A stretch of DNA of 64,000 nucleotides from an uncultured Tateyamaria sp. (lineage in GTDB: Bacteria; Pseudomonadota; Alphaproteobacteria; Rhodobacterales; Rhodobacteraceae), in the NCBI RefSeq assembly GCF_947494755.1, contig NZ_CANLVZ010000011.1, positions 83,975 through 147,974 on the forward strand, read 5' to 3'. Shown here piece by piece: positions 50,596-59,996 of this stretch (position 1 is its first letter; each line of letters starts with the position of its first letter). The notes under the pieces are model-generated. The model worked only from the letters and a program-made list of their open reading frames with translations, searched no databases and had not been told where the DNA came from. Made by a program: the position numbers and the translations under genes.

Positions 50596-50928
50596 ATGAG
50601 ACGCTTTGCCCTGATCGCGCTGATCGTCCTGCCTGTTCCGGCGGCAGCTGAGTGGACAGTGCTGAGCGGAGAGGAGATTCGCGCGGCCCTCACCGGGCGC
50701 ACCCTGGCCTATGAAAGCGCGACACAGGATTTCCGGGCCTCGGGCAAGACGCTCTATGTGACGAACGGACGCGACAGTTGGGGGAACTGGCGGATCGAGG
50801 ATGATCGCTATTGCAGCCAATGGCCGCCCTCGGACCTTTGGGCTTGCTACGCGATGGACCGCCAAGGCAACGTGCTGCGCTTTGTGGGTGAGCGGGACGA
50901 TATCACCGAAGCGATCTATGCCGACTGA
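50596..50928 (+). CDS. Small secreted protein, function unknown
   Basis: 110 aa with a short signal peptide (MRRFALIALIVLPVPAAA) and a mature domain EWTVLSGEEIRAALTGRTLAYE...WGNWRIEDDRYCSQWPPSDLWACYAMD. Two cysteines could form a disulfide, and the G-W-R-x(4)-YCSQWP pattern recalls small periplasmic domains common in Rhodobacterales. GAAGG lies 7 bases before the ATG. It overlaps the next gene by 11 bases, so the pair is probably co-translated. Confidence 0.75.
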   Translation: MRRFALIALIVLPVPAAAEWTVLSGEEIRAALTGRTLAYESATQDFRASGKTLYVTNGRDSWGNWRIEDDRYCSQWPPSDLWACYAMDRQGNVLRFVGERDDITEAIYAD

Positions 50929-51328
50929 GCGCGTTCTGGCCGACTTCGAGGGTGCATGGACACTGTCGCGCACGATCACTCAAAACACCGGCGCATCCGC
51001 CACGTTCGAGGGGCGTGCGACATGGACGGGGGCGGGCGATGATGGGCTGGCCTATCACGAAACAGGCCTGCTGCATGTGCCGGGTGCGGCCCCGATGAAG
51101 GCCGAGCGGCGCTATCACTGGGGGCCTGATCTGACGGTTTCTTTCGACGATGGCCAGTTTTTCCACAGCGTGCCCCCGCAAGGTGGCCGGGCAACGCATT
51201 TCTGCGATCCTGATACCTATGTGGTCGACTATGACTTCACCAAGTGGCCCGCCTTCACCGCGACATGGACAGTCAACGGGCCGCGCAAAGCCTACGTGAT
51301 GACCACCCGGTTCGAGCGCGAGCGCTAA
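50918..51328 (+). CDS. DUF6314 family protein
   Basis: 136 aa soluble protein. LADFEGAWTLSRTITQNTGASATFEGRATW and FHDL-like end segments (FHSVPPQGG, HFCDPDTYVVDYDF) match the DUF6314 beta-barrel family. No function is established. It starts inside the end of the upstream secreted-protein gene and is followed by bioY after about 90 bases. Confidence 0.8.
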   Translation: MPTERVLADFEGAWTLSRTITQNTGASATFEGRATWTGAGDDGLAYHETGLLHVPGAAPMKAERRYHWGPDLTVSFDDGQFFHSVPPQGGRATHFCDPDTYVVDYDFTKWPAFTATWTVNGPRKAYVMTTRFERER

Positions 51329-51418
51329 CCTTCATTCGACCGCGCCTTTGCACTTGCAGAAACAGGGGCGAGTTGGCACTACTTGCCCAAATCGTACAAT
51401 CCCAACAGGTGAGGCCTC

Positions 51419-52018
51419 ATGGAAACGACGTGGAATAACAAGGTGCTGAGCGACGTTCTTGGTGCGAACGAGGGCATGGCCCTGCGCATCAAGCAAGCGG
51501 TGCTGGTGGTGGCGGGCATCGTCCTTTTGGCAGTCGCAGCAAAGATCAAAGTGCCGATGTGGCCGGTGCCGATCACCATGGGCACCTTCGCGGTGCTGAC
51601 GGTCGGGGCAGCCTATGGCGCGCGGCTCGGGCTGGTGACAATCCTTGGCTACATGATCGTCGGGGCGTTCGGGTTTGACGTCTTTGCAAGCTCGTCGGCC
51701 GAAGCCTATGGGCTGACCTACATGACGGGTGGCACGGGCGGTTATCTGGTCGGTTACGTGCTGGCGACACTGGCGCTTGGCGCGCTCGCGCAGCGGGGCT
51801 GGGATCGCTCGGTCCTGTGGATGGCACTGGCCATGCTGATCGGGAACGTGCTGATCTACGTACCGGGTCTGGCGTGGCTCGGTCAGCTTTATGGCTGGGA
51901 TAAGCCGATCCTGGAATGGGGTCTGACGCCGTTTCTTGCGGGCGACGCGATCAAGCTGGCGCTGGCCGCATTAATCCTGCCTGCTGCGTGGAAACTGGTG
52001 GGTCGCGCCCGCGGGTGA
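51419..52018 (+). CDS. bioY: Biotin transporter BioY
   Basis: 199 aa substrate-binding (S) component of the biotin ECF transporter, with six membrane helices and the family motifs KIKVPMWPVPITMGTFAVL and GGTGGYLVGY. BioM and BioN are not nearby, so it acts alone or with modules elsewhere. AGGTGAGG lies just before the ATG. I looked for an alphaproteobacterial BioR box (TTATnnATAA) upstream and saw none. A strong terminator follows. Confidence 0.94.
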   Translation: METTWNNKVLSDVLGANEGMALRIKQAVLVVAGIVLLAVAAKIKVPMWPVPITMGTFAVLTVGAAYGARLGLVTILGYMIVGAFGFDVFASSSAEAYGLTYMTGGTGGYLVGYVLATLALGALAQRGWDRSVLWMALAMLIGNVLIYVPGLAWLGQLYGWDKPILEWGLTPFLAGDAIKLALAALILPAAWKLVGRARG

Positions 52019-52035
52019 TCTTTATTTTTCCAACG

Positions 52036-52071
52036 AAAAAGGCGCGCAAACATAGGTTTGCGCGCCTTTTT
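52036..52071. terminator. Bidirectional terminator between bioY and the hydrolase-OsmC gene
   Basis: Perfect 16-bp stem AAAAAGGCGCGCAAAC (52036-52051) / GTTTGCGCGCCTTTTT (52056-52071) with a 4-base ATAG loop. The A and T runs make it work in both directions; it ends 19 bases from the stop of the convergent gene. Confidence 0.93.
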
Positions 52072-52089
52072 TAATGTTCTATATCGGGT

Positions 52090-53325
52090 TCAGGCGTCTG
52101 CCATCGCCGCACCCTCGGCCACAAGTTCGGTGATCACTTTCGAGGTCCGCTCGAGCGTGCGGTGCACCGGGCATTTGTCCGCAATCTCAAGCAGACGGGC
52201 ACGCTGATCACCATCTAACGCCCCGCTGAGGGTGATGCGCCGCTTCCACTCGTCGATCTTGTCTTCGGTGGTCGTGCCGGCATCCTGCGCGTGAACCTTG
52301 TTGTGGCTGACATCGACGCTGACATGCTCCAGCGGCCATTCCTTGCGCCGCGCATACATTCGGATGGTCATCGAGGTGCAGGCGGCCAGCCCGGCCGACA
52401 ACAACCCATAGGGCGATAGGCCCTGATTGGTGCCGCCATAGGCGCGCGGCTCGTCCGCGAGGATATGATGGCGCGTGCCGTGCGTGATGTCCTGCAAAAA
52501 CCCTTTCGGGTCCGCTTCGGAACTGCGCACGATCCCCTCGGGCGCGCCGATGGGCGGGGCGGGTGGCTTGAGCGCGAGGTATTTCTTGGCCCACGTGGCG
52601 ATGATGTCGGCGGCATATTCCGCATGCTCGCCCTTGGTGATCAGGTGATCGGCATCGTCCAGCGTCACAAAGCTTTTGGGGTGCTTGGCGGCCAGAAAAA
52701 TCTCGCTCGCGTTGTCGATGCTGACCACGGTATCGCGCGGGGCGTGCAGGATCATCAGCGCCGCATTCAGCCTGGAAATCGCAGGTGTGAGCGAGCCCTG
52801 GGCCACGTCCTCGATAAAGTCCTTGCCGATCTTGAAGGGGCGTCCGCCAAGGGACACCTCGGCCACGCCCTCGGAAATGATCTGGGGCAGAGCATCGGAA
52901 AAGTTCTGGGTGACATGTTCCGGATCGAAAGGCGCACCGAGGGTCGCGACCGCCTTGATCTGATCAAGGTTGGCCGTCGCCTTGAGCACGGCTGCTCCGC
53001 CAAGTGAATGGCCAATCAGCAGTGAGGGCGGCATGTTCCGCCCGTTCAGGTATTCTACAGCCTTTTCAATGTCTTGCACGTTGGAGGTAAAGGAAGTGTT
53101 GGCAAACTCACCCTCACTGTGCCCGAGCCCCGTGAAGTCAAAGCGCAGCACCGCAATGCCCATCGTCGTCAATCGCGCAGCCACGCGGCGGGCGGCAGGG
53201 ATGTCCTTGCCGCAGGTAAAGCAGTGCGCAAAGACGGCGGTCGCCAGATGCGGCCCTTCGGGCAGGTCGAGGCGGGCGTCAAGCTGGCCGGCATGGCCTT
53301 GGAAAGTAATGCGGTCGGTGGGCAT
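52090..53325 (-). CDS. Alpha/beta-hydrolase fused to an OsmC domain
   Basis: 411 aa two-domain protein. Residues ~1-255 are an alpha/beta-hydrolase with GHSLGG (Ser107), a candidate acid D198 in HAPRDTV and H227 in DDADHLI. Residues ~265-411 are an OsmC/Ohr domain with redox cysteines C316 (AACTSMTIRMYARRK) and C385 (KCPVHRTL). OsmC-type proteins reduce organic hydroperoxides; the hydrolase may release the acyl or ester substrate, but this is inference. AGGA lies 8 bases before the ATG at 53325. The fusion is a known alphaproteobacterial arrangement. Confidence 0.9.
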   Translation of the reverse strand: MPTDRITFQGHAGQLDARLDLPEGPHLATAVFAHCFTCGKDIPAARRVAARLTTMGIAVLRFDFTGLGHSEGEFANTSFTSNVQDIEKAVEYLNGRNMPPSLLIGHSLGGAAVLKATANLDQIKAVATLGAPFDPEHVTQNFSDALPQIISEGVAEVSLGGRPFKIGKDFIEDVAQGSLTPAISRLNAALMILHAPRDTVVSIDNASEIFLAAKHPKSFVTLDDADHLITKGEHAEYAADIIATWAKKYLALKPPAPPIGAPEGIVRSSEADPKGFLQDITHGTRHHILADEPRAYGGTNQGLSPYGLLSAGLAACTSMTIRMYARRKEWPLEHVSVDVSHNKVHAQDAGTTTEDKIDEWKRRITLSGALDGDQRARLLEIADKCPVHRTLERTSKVITELVAEGAAMADA

Positions 53326-53651
53326 AGATATCGTCCTTTGTTGAGGACGAGAATGGGGGTGGGTGGGCGCGAAGGAAAGAGGATGTAATATGGTGCACGT
53401 GGATGTGTTGGCGTAGAAACGTGTGTCGGGCACGCCGCCCAAGAGTAGGGCAGATGTGATGCGGGTGCCGGAAGTGAAGGTACTCGGCGGGCGTCAACGG
53501 CTGACCCATCATCATTGCGCCACCCAGTTTCGGGCCGAGGGAGCCTCATGCACAGGCCCAGATGTCACCGCGCCATCATCGCCCTTTGCACAAGCCCGCC
53601 ACCGCGTGCGCGGATACGAGCGGCAGGTGGCCGTGGCCATGACGCAGGCCG
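53326..53651. other. Intergenic stretch without a supported gene
   Basis: 326 bases between the dddP stop and the hydrolase-OsmC start, both read leftward. I see no convincing ribosome site, homologous frame or strong hairpin. It presumably holds the promoter of the hydrolase gene. Confidence 0.6.
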
Positions 53652-54992
53652 TCAGCCCCCCATTAATGCGGGATCAAAGGGATATGTCGTCAGGTTCTCA
53701 AACCCGTCTTCGGTGACCAGCACCTGATCCTCGAGCTTGATGGTGAAATCACCGCCAACCTCGCCCACAGCTGCCTCAACACATAGGACCATGCCCGGCT
53801 GAAGCGCGTGATCGAACGCCCCCGGCACCGCCTTGTCGGGATAGGCCACGAGCGGCCATTCATCGCAGAGCCCCACGCCGTGCATCAGGCAGCCGTATTT
53901 CTGGGCCTGAAACTTGGCGTCCAGCACGTGGGTGTTGGCCGTCAACTCGGGGATCATCACACCGGGCTTGATCATCTGCATATTCGTCATGATGTGCTCA
54001 TGGGCGTGCTGCATGGCATAGATCATATCGGGGCGGGGTTTCTGATCGCCGATCCACCAACTGCGCGAGATGTCGATGCAGATGCCGTAGGATCCGATCA
54101 GGTCGGTGTCGAAACTGATGATCTCGTTTTGCTGGCACACCCGCCCACCACATTCCTGAAACCACGGGTTGGTGCGCGGGCCCGAGGCAAGCAGGCGGGT
54201 CTCGATCCACTCGCCCCCCCGGCGGATGTTCTCGGCATGCAGGATGGCCCAGACATCATCCTCGCATGTCTTGCCATCACCCACGTTCGCGCGGGCAAAG
54301 TCTTCCATCTTGCGCACGGCGGTTTCGCAGGCGTGGTTGGCACAGCGCATCGCCCGGATTTCATCGGGGCCTTTGATTGAGCGGGCGTGTTCGGTGACTT
54401 CTTCGCCGTCTTTCAGATCGAACCCTTGCGCCTCGAGCGCGCGCGCGCCGTGCAGCATAATCTTGTCCACGGCGAGGCGCATGTTGCCGCCGCCATGTTC
54501 CGCAATCAGGTCGCGCACCTCGTTCGAGAACGCATCCGCGACAGGGTCAATCCGGTCCCCGCCCGAGAAATAGAACATCGACGCGCCCGAGCGCTGCTCG
54601 CGCACCAGCGGGTTGAAGGTGCTGAGGAAGGGGGAGTTCTTGTAGTCCCAGATCACCATGTACCCATCCGCACAAACCAATACGGCGCGAAATGGATTAT
54701 GCGTATTCCAAAGCTGCATGTTGGTGCTGTCAGTGGCGTAGCGGATGTTGAGCGGGTCAAACATCAGCACGCCGCCATAGTCGCGATCCACGATGTGTTG
54801 GGTCAGCCGATCCAAGCGGTAGGCGCGCATTGCCTGCAGATTGGGCAACTCAAGACCCGCAGCGGCCCATTCGCCAAAGGCAAGTTGGGGCGGTCCGATT
54901 TCGATGCGGTCCGCATCATTTGGGCTGCCATCGCCCAATGTCGCGCCACGATTTGGGTCGATCTTGCGGGTTTCGCGGTAATGCTGGTTCAT
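53652..54992 (-). CDS. dddP: DMSP lyase DddP (M24 peptidase family)
   Basis: 446 aa, the exact size of characterised DddP. It cleaves dimethylsulfoniopropionate to dimethyl sulfide and acrylate. All residues reported for the Ruegeria lacuscaerulensis enzyme fall at the same numbers: metal ligands D295, D297, D307, H371, E406 and E421, and catalytic Y366 and D377 (ISFDTDLIGSYGICIDISR, YGCLMHGVGLCDEWPL, LCVEAAVGE, KLEDQV). The N-terminus MNQHYRETRKIDP is also typical. GGAGG lies 7 bases before the ATG. It is divergent from a DUF3445 gene. This is a strong roseobacter marker. Confidence 0.95.
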   Translation of the reverse strand: MNQHYRETRKIDPNRGATLGDGSPNDADRIEIGPPQLAFGEWAAAGLELPNLQAMRAYRLDRLTQHIVDRDYGGVLMFDPLNIRYATDSTNMQLWNTHNPFRAVLVCADGYMVIWDYKNSPFLSTFNPLVREQRSGASMFYFSGGDRIDPVADAFSNEVRDLIAEHGGGNMRLAVDKIMLHGARALEAQGFDLKDGEEVTEHARSIKGPDEIRAMRCANHACETAVRKMEDFARANVGDGKTCEDDVWAILHAENIRRGGEWIETRLLASGPRTNPWFQECGGRVCQQNEIISFDTDLIGSYGICIDISRSWWIGDQKPRPDMIYAMQHAHEHIMTNMQMIKPGVMIPELTANTHVLDAKFQAQKYGCLMHGVGLCDEWPLVAYPDKAVPGAFDHALQPGMVLCVEAAVGEVGGDFTIKLEDQVLVTEDGFENLTTYPFDPALMGG

Positions 54993-55118
54993 GCGTAAGC
55001 CTCCGTTCCCATCAGCGTGGTCCGGTTTAGCGGGGCGGGGTTGTCGTTTTGCGACCTTCTGTGGGGTCGTTTTTCGGGAAATATCGCGGTCACGACTTCT
55101 GGAAACCCCGCCACACCC

Positions 55119-55886
55119 ATGCCACACATCCTTATGAGCTCACCCATTTTGCAGCGCCATTTGCCCGACGATATGCACGCCACGCGCGCCTTGCCCGGTA
55201 TCCAACCCGAGCGCGGGCCATGGCTGCGCGTTGACGAGGCCTATGCCGATCAGATGGGCCGACGCATCGCGCTGCTGGATCAGGCGGCGGTGGATGTGCT
55301 GTACCTTGAGCCGAACGCGCAGTCAGCGGCGGATGAGTTGCTGGCGATGGTGCTCGATATGCTCCCCGGTCTAGGCTTCACGCTACACGCCGACCAGGTC
55401 GAGTGCCCGGACGGGCGCAGGGTGGCCTTGGCCGGACATGCGAACCCATTGGCGCTGCTCGGGCACCTTATGCAGTGCGATTTCGTCATCATGCAAAAAC
55501 GCGACACCGAACACGTGCTGACCGCGGCGGTGCTGTGTTTCCCGGCCTCATGGCGGCTGAGCGAAAAGGCCGGGCAGCCTCTGACGGACATCCACGTGCC
55601 TGTGCCCGAATATACCGGCGATCTGGCGGTGCGTGTGCAGCGCCTCTTTGACGGGGTGCAGGTGGGCCGTCCGCTCTGGCGTTTCAATCAGCTGTGGTAT
55701 GATGATGCGGAGCTGTTCCAGCCACGCTCGGCCGGCGAACCGCGCAGAGTCGGGGCGGGGTCACGTGATGGTCCGTTTTACCGCAGCGAGCGCCAGACCG
55801 TGCTGCGGTTGCCCGACACGGGCGCGGTCGTGTTCATCATCCACACCTACGTGCTGGCCCGCGCGGACGTGCCCGACCTCGGCTGA
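55119..55886 (+). CDS. Heme-dependent oxidative N-demethylase-like protein (DUF3445)
   Basis: 255 aa (250 if the Met at 55134 is used; neither has a strong ribosome site). HLPDDMHATRALPGIQPERGPWL and the core VALAGHANPLALLGHLMQCDFVIMQK, CFPASWRL and HVPVPEYTG follow the DUF3445 family, which includes the alpha subunit of heme-dependent oxidative N-demethylase and dimethylamine monooxygenase subunits. The other subunit genes are not adjacent, so activity and substrate are uncertain. It shares a ~126-base divergent promoter region with dddP. Confidence 0.8.
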   Translation: MPHILMSSPILQRHLPDDMHATRALPGIQPERGPWLRVDEAYADQMGRRIALLDQAAVDVLYLEPNAQSAADELLAMVLDMLPGLGFTLHADQVECPDGRRVALAGHANPLALLGHLMQCDFVIMQKRDTEHVLTAAVLCFPASWRLSEKAGQPLTDIHVPVPEYTGDLAVRVQRLFDGVQVGRPLWRFNQLWYDDAELFQPRSAGEPRRVGAGSRDGPFYRSERQTVLRLPDTGAVVFIIHTYVLARADVPDLG

Positions 55887-55910
55887 GGATCAGGCACGCC
55901 CGAGGCACCG

Positions 55911-56354
55911 CTAGCCGCCGCTGAACGCATCGTCGATGACCATGTGCGGCTGGCCATCGGATGTCTTGCGCGCGCTGCGCCCCGACCCGTCGATGACGCA
56001 ATTCACCTGCTGGCGAAAGGCCGAGAACTGCGTCGAGCGCACCACGTCGATGGGCGCATCGAACCGCACCGTCAGGGCGCAGCGCCCATGCGCCATGGTT
56101 CTGGCCGCGGTCACATGCCCGACAAAGCGATGGCCCAGATAGCGGCCCCGTACCCGTTGGCCGGGGGCGGGCTGCATCTGCGGGTGATCGGCGGCGCGGG
56201 CTGACAGCGTGTTCCAGTCGCGCGCGCCCCATTGATGGGCCACCGCTTCGAGGGCCTGAGCTTGACTGCAAGGCGTGCCCGCCGCCACAAGATGTGCGCG
56301 CAAGCGTTTGGCCTGCGCCTTGAGTGCGCTGCGTGAGGGAAGGGGGATATCCAT
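55911..56354 (-). CDS. Conserved protein with glyoxalase-related N-terminal motif
   Basis: 147 aa. The N-terminal half, LPSRSALKAQAKRLRAHL followed by LEAVAHQWGARDWNTLSA, is the conserved block of a family annotated as glyoxalase-superfamily-related, often fused to glyoxalase/bleomycin-resistance domains. Here the C-terminal half is a short beta-rich stretch (GRYLGHRFVGHVTAART, CALTVRFDAPIDVV) without metal ligands I can recognise. Function is unknown. It lies between two oppositely placed genes with no obvious operon. Confidence 0.65.
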   Translation of the reverse strand: MDIPLPSRSALKAQAKRLRAHLVAAGTPCSQAQALEAVAHQWGARDWNTLSARAADHPQMQPAPGQRVRGRYLGHRFVGHVTAARTMAHGRCALTVRFDAPIDVVRSTQFSAFRQQVNCVIDGSGRSARKTSDGQPHMVIDDAFSGG

Positions 56355-56541
56355 ATCCGGCTCCTGTTCGAAAAGGTCGCGTCGGGGCCTGGTCGGGTCT
56401 CCGCATTGCCGGGGCTGCGACCTGAGAACGGGGTCGGCGTCTCTCAGGGCTTCACCAAATGCGGAGGGCAGGGGCCTGATCCCTTGGCGGCACTTTTAGT
56501 CCGCGTTCAGGCGGGTTGGCAAGGGGTGACGCGCGCTGAAC

Positions 56542-57351
56542 TCAGCCGTCGATGCGCGCGCCCATGATGGCGATGGATTGCTGATAGACCGTGGCCGCAT
56601 TCCATTGCTTGATAACGGCGAAATTGGGTTGGCCTTCCTGATAGCCTTGCCCGGGCTGCCAGCCCTTCTGCCGCAGGAAATTGGCGGTCGAGGCGAGCGC
56701 ATCGGTCTGGTTGTAGAAATCGACCCGCCCGTCGCCATTGGCGTCCACCCCGTAGCGCAGCGCATTGCCCGGCAGAAACTGGGTGTGGCCCAACTCGCCA
56801 TGCTTGGCCCCTTTGGTGGCGGGGGTGATGGCACCTTGATCCACCAGTTTCAGTGCCCCGATGGCGTGGGGGGCGAAAAAGTCCGACCGGCGGCAATCAT
56901 AGGTCAGCGTCACGATGGCCGACACCACGCTGCTGTCACCCATGAACCCGCCAAATGCGGTCTCCATCCCGTGGATCGCGATGATGACACCGGCGGGCAC
57001 ACCGTATTGACGCTCAAGGGCTGCGTAGAAGTCGGGGCTGCGCGCCTTGCGCTTGCGCCCCTGGGCGACGATCGTGTCGGCCCCGCGCACCTGCATGAAT
57101 TTCGACAGGGAGTAGCGGAAGGATTTCTGGTTGCGGTCGGCGGCAATGGTGCGTGTCGCGTATTGCGCCCCCGCCAGCGCTTGCAGCCCGCGCGCGCCTA
57201 CACCCGCCTGCTGCGCTTGCTGCGAGAACCCTGGTTTCCATGCCTCGAACCCGGCGGCGGTGTTGCCGCATTGGGCAAGCGCTGCGGTGCCGGACAGCGC
57301 CAAAGCGCCACCCAACGTGGCCAGAGTGGATTTCAAACGCGCATATGGCAT
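56542..57351 (-). CDS. Lytic murein transglycosylase, MltB type
   Basis: 269 aa with a signal peptide ending near ALAQ (~24-28; a Cys follows at 28). The SLT_2 core contains the catalytic Glu130 in IIAIHGMETAFGGFMG. GELGHTQFLPGNALRYGVDANGDGRVDFYNQTDALASTANFL is the substrate-groove block. It cleaves the MurNAc-GlcNAc bond of peptidoglycan to form anhydro ends. The ATG at 57351 follows GAGGGA by about 5 bases. It has no C-terminal peptidoglycan-binding domain. Confidence 0.9.
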   Translation of the reverse strand: MPYARLKSTLATLGGALALSGTAALAQCGNTAAGFEAWKPGFSQQAQQAGVGARGLQALAGAQYATRTIAADRNQKSFRYSLSKFMQVRGADTIVAQGRKRKARSPDFYAALERQYGVPAGVIIAIHGMETAFGGFMGDSSVVSAIVTLTYDCRRSDFFAPHAIGALKLVDQGAITPATKGAKHGELGHTQFLPGNALRYGVDANGDGRVDFYNQTDALASTANFLRQKGWQPGQGYQEGQPNFAVIKQWNAATVYQQSIAIMGARIDG

Positions 57352-57432
57352 GGCTGTCCCTCGTATCACTGTCGTGTCTGAGAGACAGGCTAGCGCGCCG
57401 CGCAGCGTTAGAAAAGGTGGATGTTTGACCGC

Positions 57433-57861
57433 CTAGGGGCGCACAGCGATGGGGCGGCTGACAGAGCCATCGGCGGATTGACCGGAAAAAGCGCCGAAAT
57501 CTGGCATGTTCTGGCGCGCGATTGCGGCGCTGTTGAACGGGTTGGGACGGAGCTTTTGTTCGCCTTCCACGGCTTCCATATCCACCGCGATCATCTTGCC
57601 AAAGCCCGCAGGTGCCAGTTGGGTCAAAAGCCCAAAACCGACCACCGCGATCAGAATGGGCAGCCCATAGCGGATTGTTGGAATGTCAAACAGACCGTCC
57701 GTCAGGTCCCCGATCGACAGGCCAGAGGCGTTGCAGCGCAGCGATGTCAGATCACCCATGGGTGGGGCGGTCAGGTCGGGCGCGGGGGTGCCGGGGTTGG
57801 CCTGCTTTCGCGCCTCGATCCGGGCGATGCGATCCTGAAAGCTGTTTGGTTCGTCAGACAT
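57433..57861 (-). CDS. Small membrane-anchored protein, function unknown
   Basis: 142 aa. A hydrophilic N-terminus (MSDEPNSFQDRIARIEARKQ) is followed by one membrane helix near residues 70-90 (YGLPILIAVVGFGLLTQLAP) and a polar C-terminal part. I do not recognise a family. It lies downstream of glnA on the same strand, behind the glnA terminator. Confidence 0.7.
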   Translation of the reverse strand: MSDEPNSFQDRIARIEARKQANPGTPAPDLTAPPMGDLTSLRCNASGLSIGDLTDGLFDIPTIRYGLPILIAVVGFGLLTQLAPAGFGKMIAVDMEAVEGEQKLRPNPFNSAAIARQNMPDFGAFSGQSADGSVSRPIAVRP

Positions 57862-57985
57862 ATGAGCCCTTTCCATGTGCGCTGCTGCGGCCTTGGAACC
57901 GGAATCACATGCGATCTGGGCTGCAATGGGGCGGCTCTGTGAAATTCTCGCGAAACGGGAGGATCAAGGGGCGTGCGCCATAGAA

Positions 57986-58013
57986 AAAGGGCGCCCCGAG
58001 GGAGGCGCCCTTT
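57986..58013 (-). terminator. Terminator after glnA
   Basis: Stem AAAGGGCGCC (57986-57995) / GGCGCCCTTT (58004-58013) with an 8-base loop. On the minus strand it is followed by a T run, so it ends the glnB-glnA transcript 26 bases after the glnA stop. Confidence 0.88.
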
Positions 58014-58039
58014 CCCGTATCAGGTGCTGAACCGTGGGG

Positions 58040-59443
58040 TCAGCAGCTGTAATACATGGCGAATTCAACCGGGTGCGGCGTGTGCTCGTAACGCTCGATC
58101 TCTTCCATCTTGAGGTCGATATAGCCCTGGATCTGGTCCTTGGTAAACACGTCACCGGCCAGCAGGAAGTCCATATCGGCCTGCAGCTCTTCCATCGCTT
58201 CGCGCAGCGAGCCACAGACGGTCGGGATACCGGCCAGTTCTTCGGCGGGCAGATCGTAGAGGTTCTTGTCCATGGCCTCACCGGGGTCGATCTTGTTGAT
58301 GATGCCGTCAAGGCCAGCCATCAGCAGCGCGGCAAAGGCGAGGTAGGGGTTCGCGCTCGGATCGGGGAAACGGGCCTCGACACGTTTGGCTTTGGGCGAC
58401 TCGGTCCATGGGATGCGCACGCAGCCCGACCGGTTGCGGGCCGAATAGGCGCGCAGCACGGGCGCTTCAAAGCCCGGGATCAGGCGCTTGTAGCTGTTGG
58501 TGCCGGGGTTGGTGAAGGCGTTGAGCGCCTTGGCGTGCTTCAGGATGCCGCCAATATAGTACAGCGCCTCTTGCGAGAGGTCCGCGTATTTATCGCCTGC
58601 AAACAGGGGTTTGCCGTCTTTCCAGATCGACATGTTCACGTGCATGCCGGTGCCGTTGTCGCCTGCGATGGGCTTGGGCATGAAGGTCGCGGACTTGCCA
58701 TAGGCATGGGCCACGTTGTGGATCACGTATTTGTATTTCTGCAGCTCGTCGGCCTGGGTGGTCAGGCTGTCAAAGATCAAGCCCAATTCGTGCTGACAGG
58801 AGGCGACCTCGTGGTGATGCTTGTCCACCTTCATGCCCAGACGTTTCATTGTGGACAGCATTTCAGAGCGCAGATCGTGGGATTCGTCGGTTGGGTTGAC
58901 GGGGAAATAGCCGCCTTTCACACCGGGGCGGTGGCCCATATTGCCCATCTCGTACTCGGTGCCGGTGTTCCAGGAGGCGTCCGTCGCATCGACCTCATAG
59001 GCGACCTTGTTGATGCCGACCGAATAGCGCACGTCGTCAAACAGGAAAAATTCGGCCTCGGGGCCCATGTAAGCCACGTCGCCGATACCCGAGGATTTCA
59101 GGAAGGCCTCGGCCTTCTGCGCAGTGCCGCGCGGGTCACGATCATAAGCTTCGCCGGTGTCGGGCTCGACCACCGAGCAGTGCACGCAGATCGTCTTTTC
59201 CGCATAGAACGGGTCGATATAGGCGCTGTCCTGATCCGGCATCAGCTTCATGTCGGAGGCTTCGATCGACTTCCACCCTTCGATGGAGGAGCCGTCAAAC
59301 ATGAACCCTTCTTCAAGAAAATCCTCATCGACCTGATCGGCCATGACGGTCACGTGTTGCAGTTTGCCGCGCGGGTCGGTGAAGCGGATGTCGACGTATT
59401 CCGCCTCTTCATCCTTGATCATGTCGAGAACTGGGTTTGCCAT
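58040..59443 (-). CDS. glnA: Glutamine synthetase type I
   Basis: 467 aa enzyme that makes glutamine from glutamate and ammonia. The N-terminus has [16 protein letters not shown], and the core [10 protein letters not shown], the ATP-binding [16 protein letters not shown] and [10 protein letters not shown]. The adenylylation tyrosine is at about residue 396 in [11 protein letters not shown]. It should be regulated by adenylyltransferase and P-II. glnB lies 39 bases upstream on the same strand. Confidence 0.97.
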   Translation of the reverse strand: MANPVLDMIKDEEAEYVDIRFTDPRGKLQHVTVMADQVDEDFLEEGFMFDGSSIEGWKSIEASDMKLMPDQDSAYIDPFYAEKTICVHCSVVEPDTGEAYDRDPRGTAQKAEAFLKSSGIGDVAYMGPEAEFFLFDDVRYSVGINKVAYEVDATDASWNTGTEYEMGNMGHRPGVKGGYFPVNPTDESHDLRSEMLSTMKRLGMKVDKHHHEVASCQHELGLIFDSLTTQADELQKYKYVIHNVAHAYGKSATFMPKPIAGDNGTGMHVNMSIWKDGKPLFAGDKYADLSQEALYYIGGILKHAKALNAFTNPGTNSYKRLIPGFEAPVLRAYSARNRSGCVRIPWTESPKAKRVEARFPDPSANPYLAFAALLMAGLDGIINKIDPGEAMDKNLYDLPAEELAGIPTVCGSLREAMEELQADMDFLLAGDVFTKDQIQGYIDLKMEEIERYEHTPHPVEFAMYYSC

Positions 59444-59482
59444 GTTCGGGAAATCCTTCCTGTCTTGTGCTGTAGATAGTTT

Positions 59483-59863
<381 letters not shown>

Positions 59864-59996
59864 TCATCTGTTGTTTGGGCCGTCCATGGGGCCGGGTGGA
59901 GTTTCGGGGGATGGCGGGTGGATTTTTCGATGATGCCTATGGAATGTGCATTCTGCCCAAAAAGTAATCGAAATTGAATCGTGCGGAGATTGCCTT

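Noticed and set aside
50512..50979. N-terminal extension of purB up to 50979
   Set aside because: The frame is open, but PurB homology begins at the Met at 50511, and the extension lies over the divergent small genes at 50596 and 50918.
51329..51418. Looked for a BioR box upstream of bioY
   Set aside because: No TTATnnATAA-type palindrome is present in the 90 bases before the gene.
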